A stretch of 64,000 nt of DNA from Fodinibacter luteus (lineage in GTDB: Bacteria > Actinomycetota > Actinomycetes > Actinomycetales > Dermatophilaceae), in contig NZ_BAABGM010000024.1 in NCBI RefSeq assembly GCF_039541575.1, forward strand, positions 1 through 64,000, in the 5' to 3' direction. Below the pieces are notes generated by a model that was not told the DNA's origin, ran no database searches, and worked only from the letters and a program-made list of their open reading frames with translations. How positions within the stretch are numbered: position 1 is the stretch's first letter; the number at the start of each line of letters is the position of its first letter. The translations under genes were made by a program, and so were the position numbers. Shown here one piece after another: positions 41,947 to 51,956 of the stretch.

Positions 41947-42882
41947 TCACCGCAGCGGCACCTCGGGGGCGTCGACCGGGCCACCGAACCAGTGCTCGAC
42001 GAGCTTGCGCGCGATCGACAGCCGACCCGGGAGGTGGACCGAGCCGGCCTCGACGGCGCCCACGAGCTCGTCGCGGCTGAACCAGCGCGCGTCCTCGATC
42101 TCGTCCTCCTGCAACCGCAGCTCGGTCGTCTCGGCCCGCGCGGTGAAGCCGATCATGAGCGAGGCCGGGAACGGCCACGGCTGGTCGCCGAGGTACGTGA
42201 CGTCGGTGACCCGCACCCCGCTCTCCTCCTCCACCTCCCGCACGACCGCCGCGGCGAGCGGCTCGCCGGGTTCGACGAACCCGGCGAGCACCGACATCCC
42301 TCCCGGTCGGAACCCGCGCCCGCGCGCGAGGAGCAGCCGGTCGTCGGCGTCGACGACGGCGACGATGACGGCCATGTCGGTGCGCGGGTAGTGCTCGCTG
42401 CCGTCGACGGCACAACGCCGGATCCAGCCGCCGAGGCTCGGCTCGGTCGGGGCGCCGCAGCGCGGGCAGTGCGTGTGCGTCGCGTGCCAGTTCGCGAGCG
42501 CGAGCGTCGTCGTGAGGACCTCCGCGCCCAGCGGGTCGAGGTCGGCCCCGACCTGCCGCAGCGTGCGCCAGCCCGGGTCGTCCTCGTCCGGGGCCGGTGC
42601 GTCGGCCACGACGACCCCGACGTACGCCGTGCCGCCGGCCTCCCCGAGGTAGAGGGCGAGGCGAGCCGCATCGGCGTCGTCCGCGGCGCCGAGCACGAGG
42701 CGGGCGCGGCCGGGGCCGGCGTGCTCGACCGGGGCCCGGTCGCCGGCGAGGCGCAGGACCCGGGTGCCCGGGTCGCGCAGCAGCCGGGGCAGCAGGCCGG
42801 GGTCGGCCCGCAGGTCCCCGCGGCGGTCGAGGAGGGCCCGGCCCGGGGGCAGGCCGGGAAGGATTCGGTCGGCTCGGGGCAC
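41947..42882 (-). CDS. nudC: NAD(+)/NADH diphosphatase NudC
   Basis: 311 residues. Hydrolyses NAD(H) and removes NAD caps from RNA. Zinc ribbon HCPRCGAPTEPS...RRCAVDGSEHYPR (the last pair is degenerate: one Cys plus His nearby), Nudix box GFVEPGEPLAAAVVREVEEESG, and the family's diagnostic DQPWPFPASLMIGF. GTG 42882 lies 7 bases after TAGGCT (leaderless). Tail to tail with mrx1 and divergent from the phosphotransferase gene. Confidence 0.94.
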   Translation of the reverse strand: MPRADRILPGLPPGRALLDRRGDLRADPGLLPRLLRDPGTRVLRLAGDRAPVEHAGPGRARLVLGAADDADAARLALYLGEAGGTAYVGVVVADAPAPDEDDPGWRTLRQVGADLDPLGAEVLTTTLALANWHATHTHCPRCGAPTEPSLGGWIRRCAVDGSEHYPRTDMAVIVAVVDADDRLLLARGRGFRPGGMSVLAGFVEPGEPLAAAVVREVEEESGVRVTDVTYLGDQPWPFPASLMIGFTARAETTELRLQEDEIEDARWFSRDELVGAVEAGSVHLPGRLSIARKLVEHWFGGPVDAPEVPLR

Positions 42883-42923
42883 GCTTCCCAGCCTATGGGG
42901 GGCGCACGGCCTACCGTGGGCAC

Positions 42924-44306
42924 GTGGACCGCAGCCCCGCCTTCCTCGCCGCCCTCGCCAGCGCGGCGGTCCCCGGGCTCGACCCGGTGAGCGTCGAGGC
43001 CCTCCCGAGCACCCCGGAGCAGTCGTTCGACGTCGCGTTCGTCCAGGACGGCGAGCACCGCCGCTGGGTCGTGCGGGCCCCGCGCACCGACGTCGCCGGT
43101 GCCGAGATGGACCGCACCGTCCCGCTCCTCGGGCTCCTCGGCCGCCGGCTCCCGTTCGCGGTGCCCGCGCCCAAGGGGTTCGTCGCCCTCGCCGAGGGCG
43201 GCCGCGCCGCGGTCTACCCGTACCTGCCGGGACTCCACCTCGACTTCGCCGAGCTGCCGCCGGGCCCGGGCATCGCGGCGGAGCTGGGGCGCGCGATCGC
43301 CGCCCTCCACAACACCGACCCCGCGGTCTTCGAGGAGGCCGGCCTGCCGAGCTACGACGCCGACGCCTACCGCAGCCGCCGGCTCGCCGAGCTCGACCGG
43401 GCCGCCGAGAGCGGGCGGGTCCCGACGACGCTGCTCACCCGGTGGGAGACCGCGCTCGAGGACGTCAGCCTGTGGCGGTTCGCGCCCACCCCCACCCACG
43501 GCGACCTCACGGGTGACCAGGTGCTCGCTGTGTTCACCGACGACTCCGACGCCTCGACGGGCCGCATCCGGGCGATGACGGGGTGGGAGGACGCCAAGGT
43601 CGCCGACCCGGCCGACGACTTCGCGGCGCTCGTCGCCGATGGCCGTCCCGAGGCGGTCGAGACCGTCCTCGAGGCGTATGCCCACGCCCGGGTCGAGCGC
43701 CCCGACCCCAACCTGCTCGTGCGCGCCCGCCTCGTCGCCGAGCTCGGTCTCCTCGCGACGCTCATGGCGGCCCTGACGCGCAAGGACGCCGGGGTGGTCG
43801 AGGTGCTGACGACCCAGCTGCGCCGCCTCGACGACGCCGTCCACGCGGACGAGCAGCCGGACGACTACCGCCGCACCTCGCTCGCCCCCGTCGGTGTCGC
43901 GCGCCGCACGACCCGCCCGCCGGCCCTCGTCGACGACGATGACGAGGAGGAGCTGCCGGAAGTGGGTGGCGCCGAGCCGGATGCCGGGCGCGGGGCGGAC
44001 CACGCGGAGCCGGACGCCGACGCGGAACCCGAGAGGCCGGCCGACCAGGCGGAGCCGGACCCCGAGCGGCGGGCCGACCGAGCGAAGCCGGACGCCGACG
44101 CGGACCCCGAGCGGCCGGCCGACCAGGCGGAGCCAGACGCCGACGCGGACCCCGAGCGGCCGGCGGACGACGCGGACCCGGATGCGGAGCCGGAGGACGT
44201 CGGCGGCTCACCCGGTGACACCGACCGCGAGGTCCCGGCGTGGCTCGAGATCGAGCACGCCGAGGACGAGGTCACCCCGGGCGAGCGGCGCGCAGCACCC
44301 GAGTGA
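42924..44306 (+). CDS. aminoglycoside/macrolide-type phosphotransferase family protein with repetitive acidic tail
   Basis: 460 residues. Residues 1-310: APH-like fold with FDVAFVQDGEHRRWVVRAPR, YPYLPGLHLDF, the catalytic PTHGDLTGDQVL and the metal region ITGWEDAKVADPADDF-like MTGWEDAKVADPADD. These resemble macrolide 2'-phosphotransferase relatives; a resistance role is not shown. Residues ~330-450 are disordered, Glu/Asp/Pro-rich, with 15-codon repeats. GTG 42924 follows TACCGT by 6 bases (leaderless). The last 35 bases overlap the adnB 3' end. Sits where mycobacteria carry Rv3200c, a different gene. Confidence 0.82.
   Translation: MDRSPAFLAALASAAVPGLDPVSVEALPSTPEQSFDVAFVQDGEHRRWVVRAPRTDVAGAEMDRTVPLLGLLGRRLPFAVPAPKGFVALAEGGRAAVYPYLPGLHLDFAELPPGPGIAAELGRAIAALHNTDPAVFEEAGLPSYDADAYRSRRLAELDRAAESGRVPTTLLTRWETALEDVSLWRFAPTPTHGDLTGDQVLAVFTDDSDASTGRIRAMTGWEDAKVADPADDFAALVADGRPEAVETVLEAYAHARVERPDPNLLVRARLVAELGLLATLMAALTRKDAGVVEVLTTQLRRLDDAVHADEQPDDYRRTSLAPVGVARRTTRPPALVDDDDEEELPEVGGAEPDAGRGADHAEPDADAEPERPADQAEPDPERRADRAKPDADADPERPADQAEPDADADPERPADDADPDAEPEDVGGSPGDTDREVPAWLEIEHAEDEVTPGERRAAPE
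44004..44198 (+). repeat. in-frame 45-bp repeats in the phosphotransferase tail
   Basis: Units at 44004-44048, 44082-44126 and 44127-44171 (15 codons, A-x-P-D-A-D-x-x-P-E-R-P-A-D-x), a 33-bp shortened unit at 44049-44081 and a partial unit to 44198. The deletion and substitutions keep the frame. Confidence 0.92.
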
Positions 44307-47300
44307 TCTCGTCGGCGCCGGGCAGCTCGGGCCACACCGTCTCACCCGTGGCCGCGTGGAAGAACGCGCCCCGAACCCGCTCCTCGGGCACCCCCCGGAC
44401 CCGCGCCCACGCGAGCCGGTAGGCGCCGAGCTGCAGGGCGCGCGCCACCGCCCGCGCCCCCGACGCCGGGGCGCCGGTCTTCCAGTCGACGACGACCCAT
44501 CCCGGCTCGCCGTCGGGGGTGGGCTCCTCGAAGACGGCGTCGATCCGTCCCCGGACCGCGATGCCGTCGACGACGGTCTCGACGCTCGTCTCCACCTCGA
44601 CCGGGGTGCGGTCGGCCCACTCGCTCGTCGTGAACGCGGCCCGCAGGGCCGCGAGGTCGTCGTCCCCCGCCCCGTCGTCGGCGGACCCGGGCAGCTCGTC
44701 GACGTCGACGATGGCGGCCCGGGCGTAGTGCTCCTCGACCCAGGCGTGGAACGCCGTGCCCCGGCGGGCGGCCGGGGCCGGAGGCGACGGCATCGGACGC
44801 CGCAGGTCGAGGGTGAACCGATCGGGGTCCTCGGCGAGCGAGACGAGCGCGGAGGTCGACAGGTGCGGCGGGAGCTCGACGGGGACGTCTCCCCCCGCCC
44901 GGCGGCGGGCCCGCTCCCCGAGCAGCATCGCCACCTCGGCGTCCCACGGCGTGGCGGGCGCGCCGGGATCCGGTGGGCTCCCGTCGGCGACCGCGTCGGC
45001 GACCGCCTGTGCGGGCCCGAGCAGCAGGCCGCGTCGCTCGACGTGGTCATCGGTCGGCCACAGCACGCTGACCGCCCGCGCGGTGCGGGGGTTCTGGGGC
45101 TTCGGGTCGTCGGTGGGCGGCAGGTCGTCCCACGGGCCCCGGGCGAGGGGCAGCGCGCTGTCGCGCAGCTCGTCCAGGAAGCGTGAGGTGACCCGCGGCG
45201 TCGTCGCCGCGCCCCAGACGTGCGCGGTGAGCAGCAGGTCGAGCCGGGCACGGGTCAGGGCGACGTAGGCGAGGCGCCGTTCCTCGGTGATGCCGTGGTC
45301 GGCGACCGCCGAGGTGAACCGCTCGAGCGCCTCGGCCGCGGTGTCCCAGTCGAGGTCGGCATCCCAGCGGAAGCGGGGCAGGCCCGCGGCATCCCCGCGC
45401 AGGTCGTACGGGAGCGAGGCGAGCCCGACGAGCCACCCCTTGTCGCTCGGCTCGGCATGACCCCAGGCGTCTGCGACGACCTTGCCCTGGGTGGCCGAGT
45501 GGGCCGGGAAGCAGGACTCCACGAGCCCGGGCACGGCGACGACGTCCCACTCCAGGCCCTTGGCCGCGTGCACGGTCATGACCTGGACGGCGTCGGTCCG
45601 CGTCTCGACCCATCCGAGGTCGAGGCCGCGCTCCTCGTCGACGGCGGCCTCGAGCCACGCGAGGAAGCCGCCGAGCGTCGGCCGGTCGGCGCTCGCCGAG
45701 AAGGTCGCCGCGACGTCGGCGAACGCGTCGAGGTGGGCCCGGGCCGCGCCGGGGGTCCACCCCGGGCGGGCGAGCACCTCGATGTCGAGCCCGAGGGCGA
45801 CCTCGGCCTCGGCGACGAGCTCGGCGAGCCCGAGGCCGGTGAGCGCCCGCAGGCGCCGGACCGTGGCGCCGAGACCGCTCAGCCGCTCGAGGGCCACCGG
45901 GCCGAGCCGCTCGCCGTCGTCGCCGACCCAGCCGGCGGGAGGCAGGTCGTCGAGCGCCTCGACGACGCTCGCCCGCTCACTGGCGTCCGGGGCGAGGTCG
46001 GCGCCGCGGGCCCGCCCGCCCGGGCGCTGCCGGGTGCGCGCCCAGGCGCCGAGGCCGTCGAGGTCGGCGGCACCGAGCCGGCACGACGGGCCGGTGAGCA
46101 GCCGCATGAGCCGGTCGCCCCGGGTCGGGTCCTGGACGACGTGGAGGAGGGCCACGAGGTCGGCGACCTCGGGCATGTGGAGCAGGCCACCGAGGCCGAC
46201 GACCTCGTAGGGCACGCCCTCGGCCTCGAGGGCGTCGACGACGGGGGAGAACTGCGAGCGCCGGCGGCACAGCACGGCCGCGGTGCGCCGGCCGGGGCGC
46301 TCGAGCCGGGCCCGCACCCACCGCGCGACGTGGCGTGCCTCGGCCTCGGTCGTCGTGAGGCGTGCGACGGCGACGTGGCCCGGGCCGGCGTCCTCGCGCA
46401 CGGCGAGCGGACGCACGGCGACCCGGCTCGTCGCCGTGAGCGGGCCCGCGACGACGTTCGCCGCGTCGAGCACCGCCCGGTCGTTGCGCCAGCTCGTCGA
46501 CAGGTGCAGCACCCGGGCCGGGCCCGCGTCGTCGTGGAAGTCGGTGCGGAAGCGGTCGAGGGTCGTCGACGAGGCGCCGCGCCACCCGTAGATGGACTGG
46601 TGGGGGTCGCCGACGGCCGTGACCGGCACCGGCTCGTCGGCCGCGACGAACAGCGCGCGCAGCAGCTGCAGCTGGGCCTCCGAGGTGTCCTGGAACTCGT
46701 CGAGGAGCACGGCCCTGAAGCGACCCCGCTCGGCCGCGCCGACCTGCGGGACGGTCGTGGCGATGCGGGCCGCGAGCGCCATCTGGTCGGCGAAGTCCAG
46801 GGCGTCGCGCGACCGCTTGAGCTCGGCGTAGCGGCGCACGAGCGGCACGACCGCGGCCCGCTCCCGGAGCACGCTCGCGACCGCACGCATCGGGTTGGCG
46901 CGCTTGCGCGTGCCCTCCCCCTTCGGCACGGCGTCGAGCGCCGCGCAGACCTCGTCGAGGTGGGCCGCGAGGGCGTCGGCGTCGACGAGGTGCTCGGCCA
47001 TCTCGCCGGCGAGGTCGACGACGGCGGTCGTCACGGTCGACTCGGCCTTGTCGACGCCGTCCATCGGCCCGTCCCACGACACGACGGCCTCGTGCGCCAC
47101 CTGCCACGCCGCGGCCTCGGTGAGCAGCCGGCTCTCGGGCTCGACGCCGAGCCGCAGCCCGTGCTCGCGCACGATCCGGCCGGCGTACGCGTGGTAGGTC
47201 GAGACGGTGGGCACGTCGTCGAGCACGGCAGCGCCGTCGTCGTCGTCCGGCGTCCACAGCCCGGTCTCGCGCAGGGTGGCCAGCCGGGCCGCGAGCCGCT

Positions 47301-47574
47301 CGGCGAGCTCGCCGGCCGCCTTGCGGGTGAAGGTGAGACCGAGCACCTCGTCGGGGCGCACGAGCCCGTTGGCGACGAGCCAGACGACGCGGGCCGCCAT
47401 CGTCTCGGTCTTGCCCGAGCCGGCTCCCGCAACGACGAGGAGCGGGCGCAGGGGGGCCTCGATGACCTCGGCCTGCTCCGGCGTCGGTGCGTGGGGCTGG
47501 CCGAGGGCCCGCGCGAGCTCGACCGCGGACCACCGGATGCCGGTGGCCACCCCCGACGTCGTGGAGGTGGTCAC
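44272..47574 (-). CDS. adnB: AdnB subunit of the AdnAB helicase-nuclease
   Basis: 1100 residues. Double-strand-break end resection motor. SF1 helicase motifs: LLVVAGAGSGKTETMAARVV (Walker A), AVLLDEFQDTSEAQ, VGDPHQSIYGWRGAS, VMTVHAAKGLEWD, AYVALTRARLDLL. C-terminal RecB-like nuclease: RGRIDAVFEE, WVVVDWKTG, LQLGAYRLAWARV. Length agrees with mycobacterial AdnB. GTG 47574 overlaps the adnA stop (GTGA), so the subunits are coupled. An open frame runs further upstream in this phase but only shadows adnA. Confidence 0.95.
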   Translation of the reverse strand: MTTSTTSGVATGIRWSAVELARALGQPHAPTPEQAEVIEAPLRPLLVVAGAGSGKTETMAARVVWLVANGLVRPDEVLGLTFTRKAAGELAERLAARLATLRETGLWTPDDDDGAAVLDDVPTVSTYHAYAGRIVREHGLRLGVEPESRLLTEAAAWQVAHEAVVSWDGPMDGVDKAESTVTTAVVDLAGEMAEHLVDADALAAHLDEVCAALDAVPKGEGTRKRANPMRAVASVLRERAAVVPLVRRYAELKRSRDALDFADQMALAARIATTVPQVGAAERGRFRAVLLDEFQDTSEAQLQLLRALFVAADEPVPVTAVGDPHQSIYGWRGASSTTLDRFRTDFHDDAGPARVLHLSTSWRNDRAVLDAANVVAGPLTATSRVAVRPLAVREDAGPGHVAVARLTTTEAEARHVARWVRARLERPGRRTAAVLCRRRSQFSPVVDALEAEGVPYEVVGLGGLLHMPEVADLVALLHVVQDPTRGDRLMRLLTGPSCRLGAADLDGLGAWARTRQRPGGRARGADLAPDASERASVVEALDDLPPAGWVGDDGERLGPVALERLSGLGATVRRLRALTGLGLAELVAEAEVALGLDIEVLARPGWTPGAARAHLDAFADVAATFSASADRPTLGGFLAWLEAAVDEERGLDLGWVETRTDAVQVMTVHAAKGLEWDVVAVPGLVESCFPAHSATQGKVVADAWGHAEPSDKGWLVGLASLPYDLRGDAAGLPRFRWDADLDWDTAAEALERFTSAVADHGITEERRLAYVALTRARLDLLLTAHVWGAATTPRVTSRFLDELRDSALPLARGPWDDLPPTDDPKPQNPRTARAVSVLWPTDDHVERRGLLLGPAQAVADAVADGSPPDPGAPATPWDAEVAMLLGERARRRAGGDVPVELPPHLSTSALVSLAEDPDRFTLDLRRPMPSPPAPAARRGTAFHAWVEEHYARAAIVDVDELPGSADDGAGDDDLAALRAAFTTSEWADRTPVEVETSVETVVDGIAVRGRIDAVFEEPTPDGEPGWVVVDWKTGAPASGARAVARALQLGAYRLAWARVRGVPEERVRGAFFHAATGETVWPELPGADEITRVLRAARPG

Positions 47575-50500
47575 AGCCGCCGCCCTTCGGGCAGCGCCGG
47601 GCACGAGTCCTTGACCTGGCAGGTGCCGCAGTGGCTGCCCGGGGTCGCGCTGAACGTCGCGGCCGCCATGGCGTCGGCGGTGCCCGCGAGCAGCTCGTGC
47701 GCCCAGTGCGGGTCGTCGTCGTCGGCGAGGGGCACCTGGGCCTGCAGGGTCGTCGTCGTCGTGGCCGCCCTGCCGAGCTGCAGGAGCGCGGCCCCGCCCG
47801 CCCGCTCGCCGTGCCGGGCGAACGCCCCGGCCTCGACGGCGAGCTGGTAGGCGCCGAGCTGGCCGTGGCGGCGCACCTCGTCGCGGGTCGGCTTGGTGCT
47901 GCCCGTCTTGAGGTCGACGACGCGGACCTGCCCGCCCGGTCCGACCTCGACGCGGTCGACGGTGCCGCTCACGACGGCCCGCCCGAGGGCCACTCGCAGG
48001 CGCTCCTCGGACGCGGCTCGGCGCCACCCCTCCGCGGGGGCCTCGCCCGTGTACCGGACGAGGCGCTCGGTCATCCGGGTCGCGAGGGACAGGTCGCGCC
48101 GCGAGAGCCACCCCGGCGCCAGGCCGAGGCGCCCCCACCGGCGCTCGAGCTCGGCGGCGTAGGTCGCGGCGTCGGTGTCGCCGAGCTCGTGGGCCAGCTC
48201 GTGGACGAGGGTGCCGATGTCCTGGGCGCCCATCGAGGGGCCGTCGCCGCCGCTGGCCCGCAGCACCCACTGCAGGCCGCAGCGGGCGAAGGGGTCGATG
48301 GCCGACGGCGAGACCCGCACGGGGGCGCCGGGCTCGCGCCGCGGGCGGTCGTCGCTGACGCCGCGCAGCGCCCACCACTGAGCGGGGTCGGCCCCGGGCA
48401 CCCCCTCGCGGGCGAGCCGGGCGAGGGTCGTGACGGCCGCGCCGCGGGTGGCCGGCTCGGGGTCGAGCAGGGAGCGCCGCAGCTCGGCGACGAGGCCGGC
48501 GAGGGTGAACGGGCGAGGGACGTCGGTGAAGGGGCGGGCCTCGGACCGGGGGTCGACGACGTCGAGGTACGGGGAGGGCTGCTCGTCCTCGCTGCGCACG
48601 GCGGTGACGACGAGCCGCCGGGAGGCCCGGGTCACGGCGACGTGGAACAGCCTGGTCTCGTCGTGGCGGACCTGGGCGCGGGCGGCCCGGGGCTCGGTGG
48701 GTCGACCCGTGACGACGTCGACGAGCTCGCTCGAGCCGAGGACCGAGCCGCGCAGGCGCAGGTCTGGCCACACCCCGTCCTGGACCCCGGCGACGACGAC
48801 GAGGTCCCACCCGAGGCCCGCGGCCGCCGCCGGGGTGAGCAGCGCGACCGACTCGCCCGCGGGGGCCCGCGCGACGAGGGTGTCGCCGGCGACGTCCTGG
48901 CCGAGCACGTGCTCGAGGAAGTCGACCGGACCGGATGCCGGGAGCCGGTCGGTGAAGCGGGCGGCCGCGTCGAACAGCCCCAGCACGGCGTCGAGGTCGC
49001 GGTCGGCCCGTCCGCCCGCGGGGCCGCCGGCCAGGGCGGTGTCGCGCCACGGCCCGGCCAGCCGGGACGCGGTCCACATCGCCCACAGCACCTCCTCGGC
49101 ACCCGCGCCGTCGCGGAGCGCGTCGACGGCGGCGGCGAGCACGCGGTGGACCCGGCGGGCCGGAGCCGCCTCCGGGCCGATCCGCCCGAGGGAGAACGGC
49201 GCGAGCACCGCCTCGGCGAGCAGGACGTCGCTCGGGCGTCCGCCCCCGGCGTCGAGCTCGACGCGGCGCAGCGACCGGCGCAGCCGTCGCAGCCCGACGG
49301 CATCCGCGCCCCCGACCGGCGACCCGAGCACGTCGACGACGACGCCGGGGTCGAGCTGCTCGGCCCCCGCGACGACGTCGAGGGCACAGCGCAGGAGCGC
49401 GAGGAAGGGGCGCACGGCCGCCTCGTCACGCACCGGCAGCTCGGCCGCCGCGGTGTCGACGGGGACCCCGGCGCCACGCAGCACCCGGCGCAGCGTGGCC
49501 GTGCGCGCCCCACCGCGCACGACGACCGCCATCCGCGACCACGGCGTGCCCTCGAGCAGGTGGGCCTCGCGCAGCACCCCGGCGACGAACGCGGCCTCCT
49601 GGGCGACGGTGCGCAGGAGGTGCGCCTCGACGGACCCCGGCCCACCCGGTCGGGGGGTGGGCTCGCGGTGGGCCGGGGTCCCGACGACACCGATGTGCCC
49701 GACGACCCGGGTGGCCGCCACCGCCACCTCGCCCCCGCAGCGGTGGCCGCGGTCGAGGACGAGGGTGCGCGCGGTCGGCCACGCGTCGGAGAACAGCCGT
49801 GGGTCGGCCCCCCGGAAGGTCTGGGTGGCGGCGTCGGGGTCGCCGACGAGGACGAGCGGCACGGCACCGTCGCCGGCGACGGTGGCCAGCAGCCGGCGGG
49901 CCGACGGGGTGAGCTCCTGGGCGTCGTCGACGACGACGAGGCGCAGCGCGGCGCGCAGCCGGTCGAGGGCGTCGGGGTCGTCGTCGAGGAGGTCGGCCGC
50001 GGCGGTGAGCACCCACGCCGGGTCGTAGGCCCCCGCCGCCGAGAGCGCGGTGACCTCGTCGTACTCGCGCAGCACCGCGGCCCCCGCCACCCACTCCGGG
50101 CGGTCGTGGGCGGTGCCGAGGGCGGCGAGGTCGCCCGGCTCGAGTCCGAGCTCGACGGCGCGCATGAGCAGGTCGCGCAGCTCGGCCCGGAAGCCGCGCG
50201 TGGCCAGCGCGGGCTCGAGCGATGCCGGCCACGGCGGGGCGGGGCTCGCGCCCCCGGCGTGCCCGGCGAGCAGCTCGCGCAGGATGACGTCCTGCTCGGG
50301 GCCGCTGAGCAGCCGCGGCGCCGGCTCCCCGGCGAGCGCGGCGGCCTCGCGGAGCACGCCGAAGCCGAAGGACTGGTGCGAGCGGGCGAGCGGGGTGGTC
50401 GTCGTGCCCCCGAGCCGGGCCGTGACGGCGTCGCGCAGCCTGGCCGCGGCGACCCGGGTCGGGGCCAGCAGGAGGCACGCGTCGGCCGCCACCCCGTCGC

Positions 50501-50663
50501 CCACGGCCCGCACGACCCGCTCGACGGCCACGGTGCTCTTGCCGGTGCCGGGAGCGCCGAGCACCCGCACCACCGGCCCGCCGGCGGCGACGGCGGCCCG
50601 CTGCGCAGCGTCGAGCGACGGCGCGGTGGCCGCGGCGACGACGGGACGGCGGAGGACGAGCAC
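47571..50663 (-). CDS. adnA: AdnA subunit of the AdnAB helicase-nuclease
   Basis: 1030 residues. Weaker helicase half: VRVLGAPGTGKSTVAVERVVR (Walker A), LVVVDDAQELTPSA, VGDPDAATQTFRGAD, RGHRCGGEVAV. C-terminal nuclease: VSGTVDRVEVG, VRVVDLKTG, GQLGAYQLAVEAG, then SHCGTCQVKDSCPALPEGR, cysteines of the iron-sulfur cluster that locks the nuclease fold. GTG start at 50663. Transcribed first, adnB follows with overlapping codons. Orthologue of Rv3202c. Confidence 0.94.
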   Translation of the reverse strand: MLVLRRPVVAAATAPSLDAAQRAAVAAGGPVVRVLGAPGTGKSTVAVERVVRAVGDGVAADACLLLAPTRVAAARLRDAVTARLGGTTTTPLARSHQSFGFGVLREAAALAGEPAPRLLSGPEQDVILRELLAGHAGGASPAPPWPASLEPALATRGFRAELRDLLMRAVELGLEPGDLAALGTAHDRPEWVAGAAVLREYDEVTALSAAGAYDPAWVLTAAADLLDDDPDALDRLRAALRLVVVDDAQELTPSARRLLATVAGDGAVPLVLVGDPDAATQTFRGADPRLFSDAWPTARTLVLDRGHRCGGEVAVAATRVVGHIGVVGTPAHREPTPRPGGPGSVEAHLLRTVAQEAAFVAGVLREAHLLEGTPWSRMAVVVRGGARTATLRRVLRGAGVPVDTAAAELPVRDEAAVRPFLALLRCALDVVAGAEQLDPGVVVDVLGSPVGGADAVGLRRLRRSLRRVELDAGGGRPSDVLLAEAVLAPFSLGRIGPEAAPARRVHRVLAAAVDALRDGAGAEEVLWAMWTASRLAGPWRDTALAGGPAGGRADRDLDAVLGLFDAAARFTDRLPASGPVDFLEHVLGQDVAGDTLVARAPAGESVALLTPAAAAGLGWDLVVVAGVQDGVWPDLRLRGSVLGSSELVDVVTGRPTEPRAARAQVRHDETRLFHVAVTRASRRLVVTAVRSEDEQPSPYLDVVDPRSEARPFTDVPRPFTLAGLVAELRRSLLDPEPATRGAAVTTLARLAREGVPGADPAQWWALRGVSDDRPRREPGAPVRVSPSAIDPFARCGLQWVLRASGGDGPSMGAQDIGTLVHELAHELGDTDAATYAAELERRWGRLGLAPGWLSRRDLSLATRMTERLVRYTGEAPAEGWRRAASEERLRVALGRAVVSGTVDRVEVGPGGQVRVVDLKTGSTKPTRDEVRRHGQLGAYQLAVEAGAFARHGERAGGAALLQLGRAATTTTTLQAQVPLADDDDPHWAHELLAGTADAMAAATFSATPGSHCGTCQVKDSCPALPEGRRL

Positions 50664-50756
50664 CCCCGGATTCCACCACGACGCACCGACACCGGCCGGG
50701 AGCGGGCACGGCGGTCGCGCGGGTCGGCCCCCGTCCGCCCGGCCTCCGAGGCGGCG

Positions 50757-51956
50757 TCAGTACGTCGGCAGGTGCGGGTCGACGTCACGGACCCAGGCGA
50801 GCACGCCGCCCTCGACGTTCACCGCGTCGACCCCCCGCGCCCGGAGCAGGTCGACCGCCTCCGCCGAGCGGGCCCCGGTCTTGCAGTGGACGTAGACCCG
50901 CCCCCCGTCGGGCACGGGCACCGGCGCCCCCGCCCGAAGGTCGCCCATCGTGAGCCAGACGGCCCCGGGGATGGTCACGATCTCGCGCTCCCCCGCCTCG
51001 CGCACGTCGAGGAGCAGCCCGCGCGAGCCGTCGAGCGCGCCGTCCTCGAGCAGCACGCGCAGGTCCTCGACCCCGACGGCCGGGCGGACGGATGCCGGGT
51101 CGTCGCCTCCCGCCCCCGGCGCGCCCTCGGTGACGGCGGGCGTCGTCGCCCAGCCGAGCGGCCGCGTGGCGTCCGCGCCCGACCCGCAGACCCGGCATCC
51201 GGGGTCGGCGGCGACGGGCACGGCATCCCACGTCTGGCGCAGCGCGTCGTGGACGAGCAGCCGTCCGACGAGCGGCTCACCGGCGCCCGTGACGAGCTTG
51301 ACCGCCTCGGTGGCCATGACCGCGCCGATGCTCGCGCACACCGCGCCGAGGACGCCGCCGACCGCGCAGGACGGCACGGCGTCCGGCGGGGGCTGGCGCG
51401 GGAACACGCACGCGTAGCAGGGCCCCTCGCCCGCCCACCACACGCTGGCCTGGCCGTCGAAGCGGAACACCGAGCCCCACACGTGCGGCACGCCGAGGCG
51501 GGCGCAGGCGTCGCCGACGAGGTAGCGGGTGGGGAAGTTGTCGGCCCCGTCGAGGACGAGGTCGTAGTCGGCGACGACGGACAGCGCCGTCGAGGCGTCG
51601 AGGCGCGCGGTGTGCTGCACGACCTCGGTCGACGGGCTGATCGCGTGCACGGCGTCGGCGGCGGACCCGGTCTTGGGCCGGCCGACGTCGGCGACGCCGT
51701 GGACGACCTGGCGCTGGAGGTTCGTCACGTCGACGACGTCGTCGTCGACGACGCCGATCGTGCCCACCCCGGCGGCGGCGAGGTAGAGCAGCGCGGGCGA
51801 GCCGAGCCCACCGGCCCCGACGACGAGCACCCGGGCGGCCCGCAGCCGCCGCTGGCCGTCGACGCCGAGGTCGGGCAGGAGGAGGTGCCGGGCGTAGCGC
51901 GTGCGCTCCTGCGCGGTGAGGTCGGGACCCGGTGGCACCAGCGGCGGACGTGCCAT
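50757..51956 (-). CDS. moeZ: MoeZ: E1-like adenylyltransferase/sulfurtransferase
   Basis: 399 residues. N-terminal ThiF/MoeB domain (RYARHLLLPDLGVDGQRRL, VVGAGGLGSPALLYLAAAGVG, ATP site; DGADNFPTRYLV; CYACVFP and CRVCG zinc pairs) and C-terminal rhodanese domain with VYVHCKTGARSAEAV (active Cys). Activates MoaD- and CysO-type sulfur carrier proteins for molybdopterin and cysteine synthesis. A TATCGT box ends 6 bases before ATG 51956. A weak SigR-like pair (GGGAC-N19-GTT) also lies upstream; moeB is a known SigR target in Streptomyces. Confidence 0.94.
   Translation of the reverse strand: MARPPLVPPGPDLTAQERTRYARHLLLPDLGVDGQRRLRAARVLVVGAGGLGSPALLYLAAAGVGTIGVVDDDVVDVTNLQRQVVHGVADVGRPKTGSAADAVHAISPSTEVVQHTARLDASTALSVVADYDLVLDGADNFPTRYLVGDACARLGVPHVWGSVFRFDGQASVWWAGEGPCYACVFPRQPPPDAVPSCAVGGVLGAVCASIGAVMATEAVKLVTGAGEPLVGRLLVHDALRQTWDAVPVAADPGCRVCGSGADATRPLGWATTPAVTEGAPGAGGDDPASVRPAVGVEDLRVLLEDGALDGSRGLLLDVREAGEREIVTIPGAVWLTMGDLRAGAPVPVPDGGRVYVHCKTGARSAEAVDLLRARGVDAVNVEGGVLAWVRDVDPHLPTY

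Noticed and set aside
47575..49086. N-terminal extension of adnB to 49086
   Set aside because: It runs through adnA in another frame; the true start at GTG 47574 overlaps the adnA stop and gives the family length.
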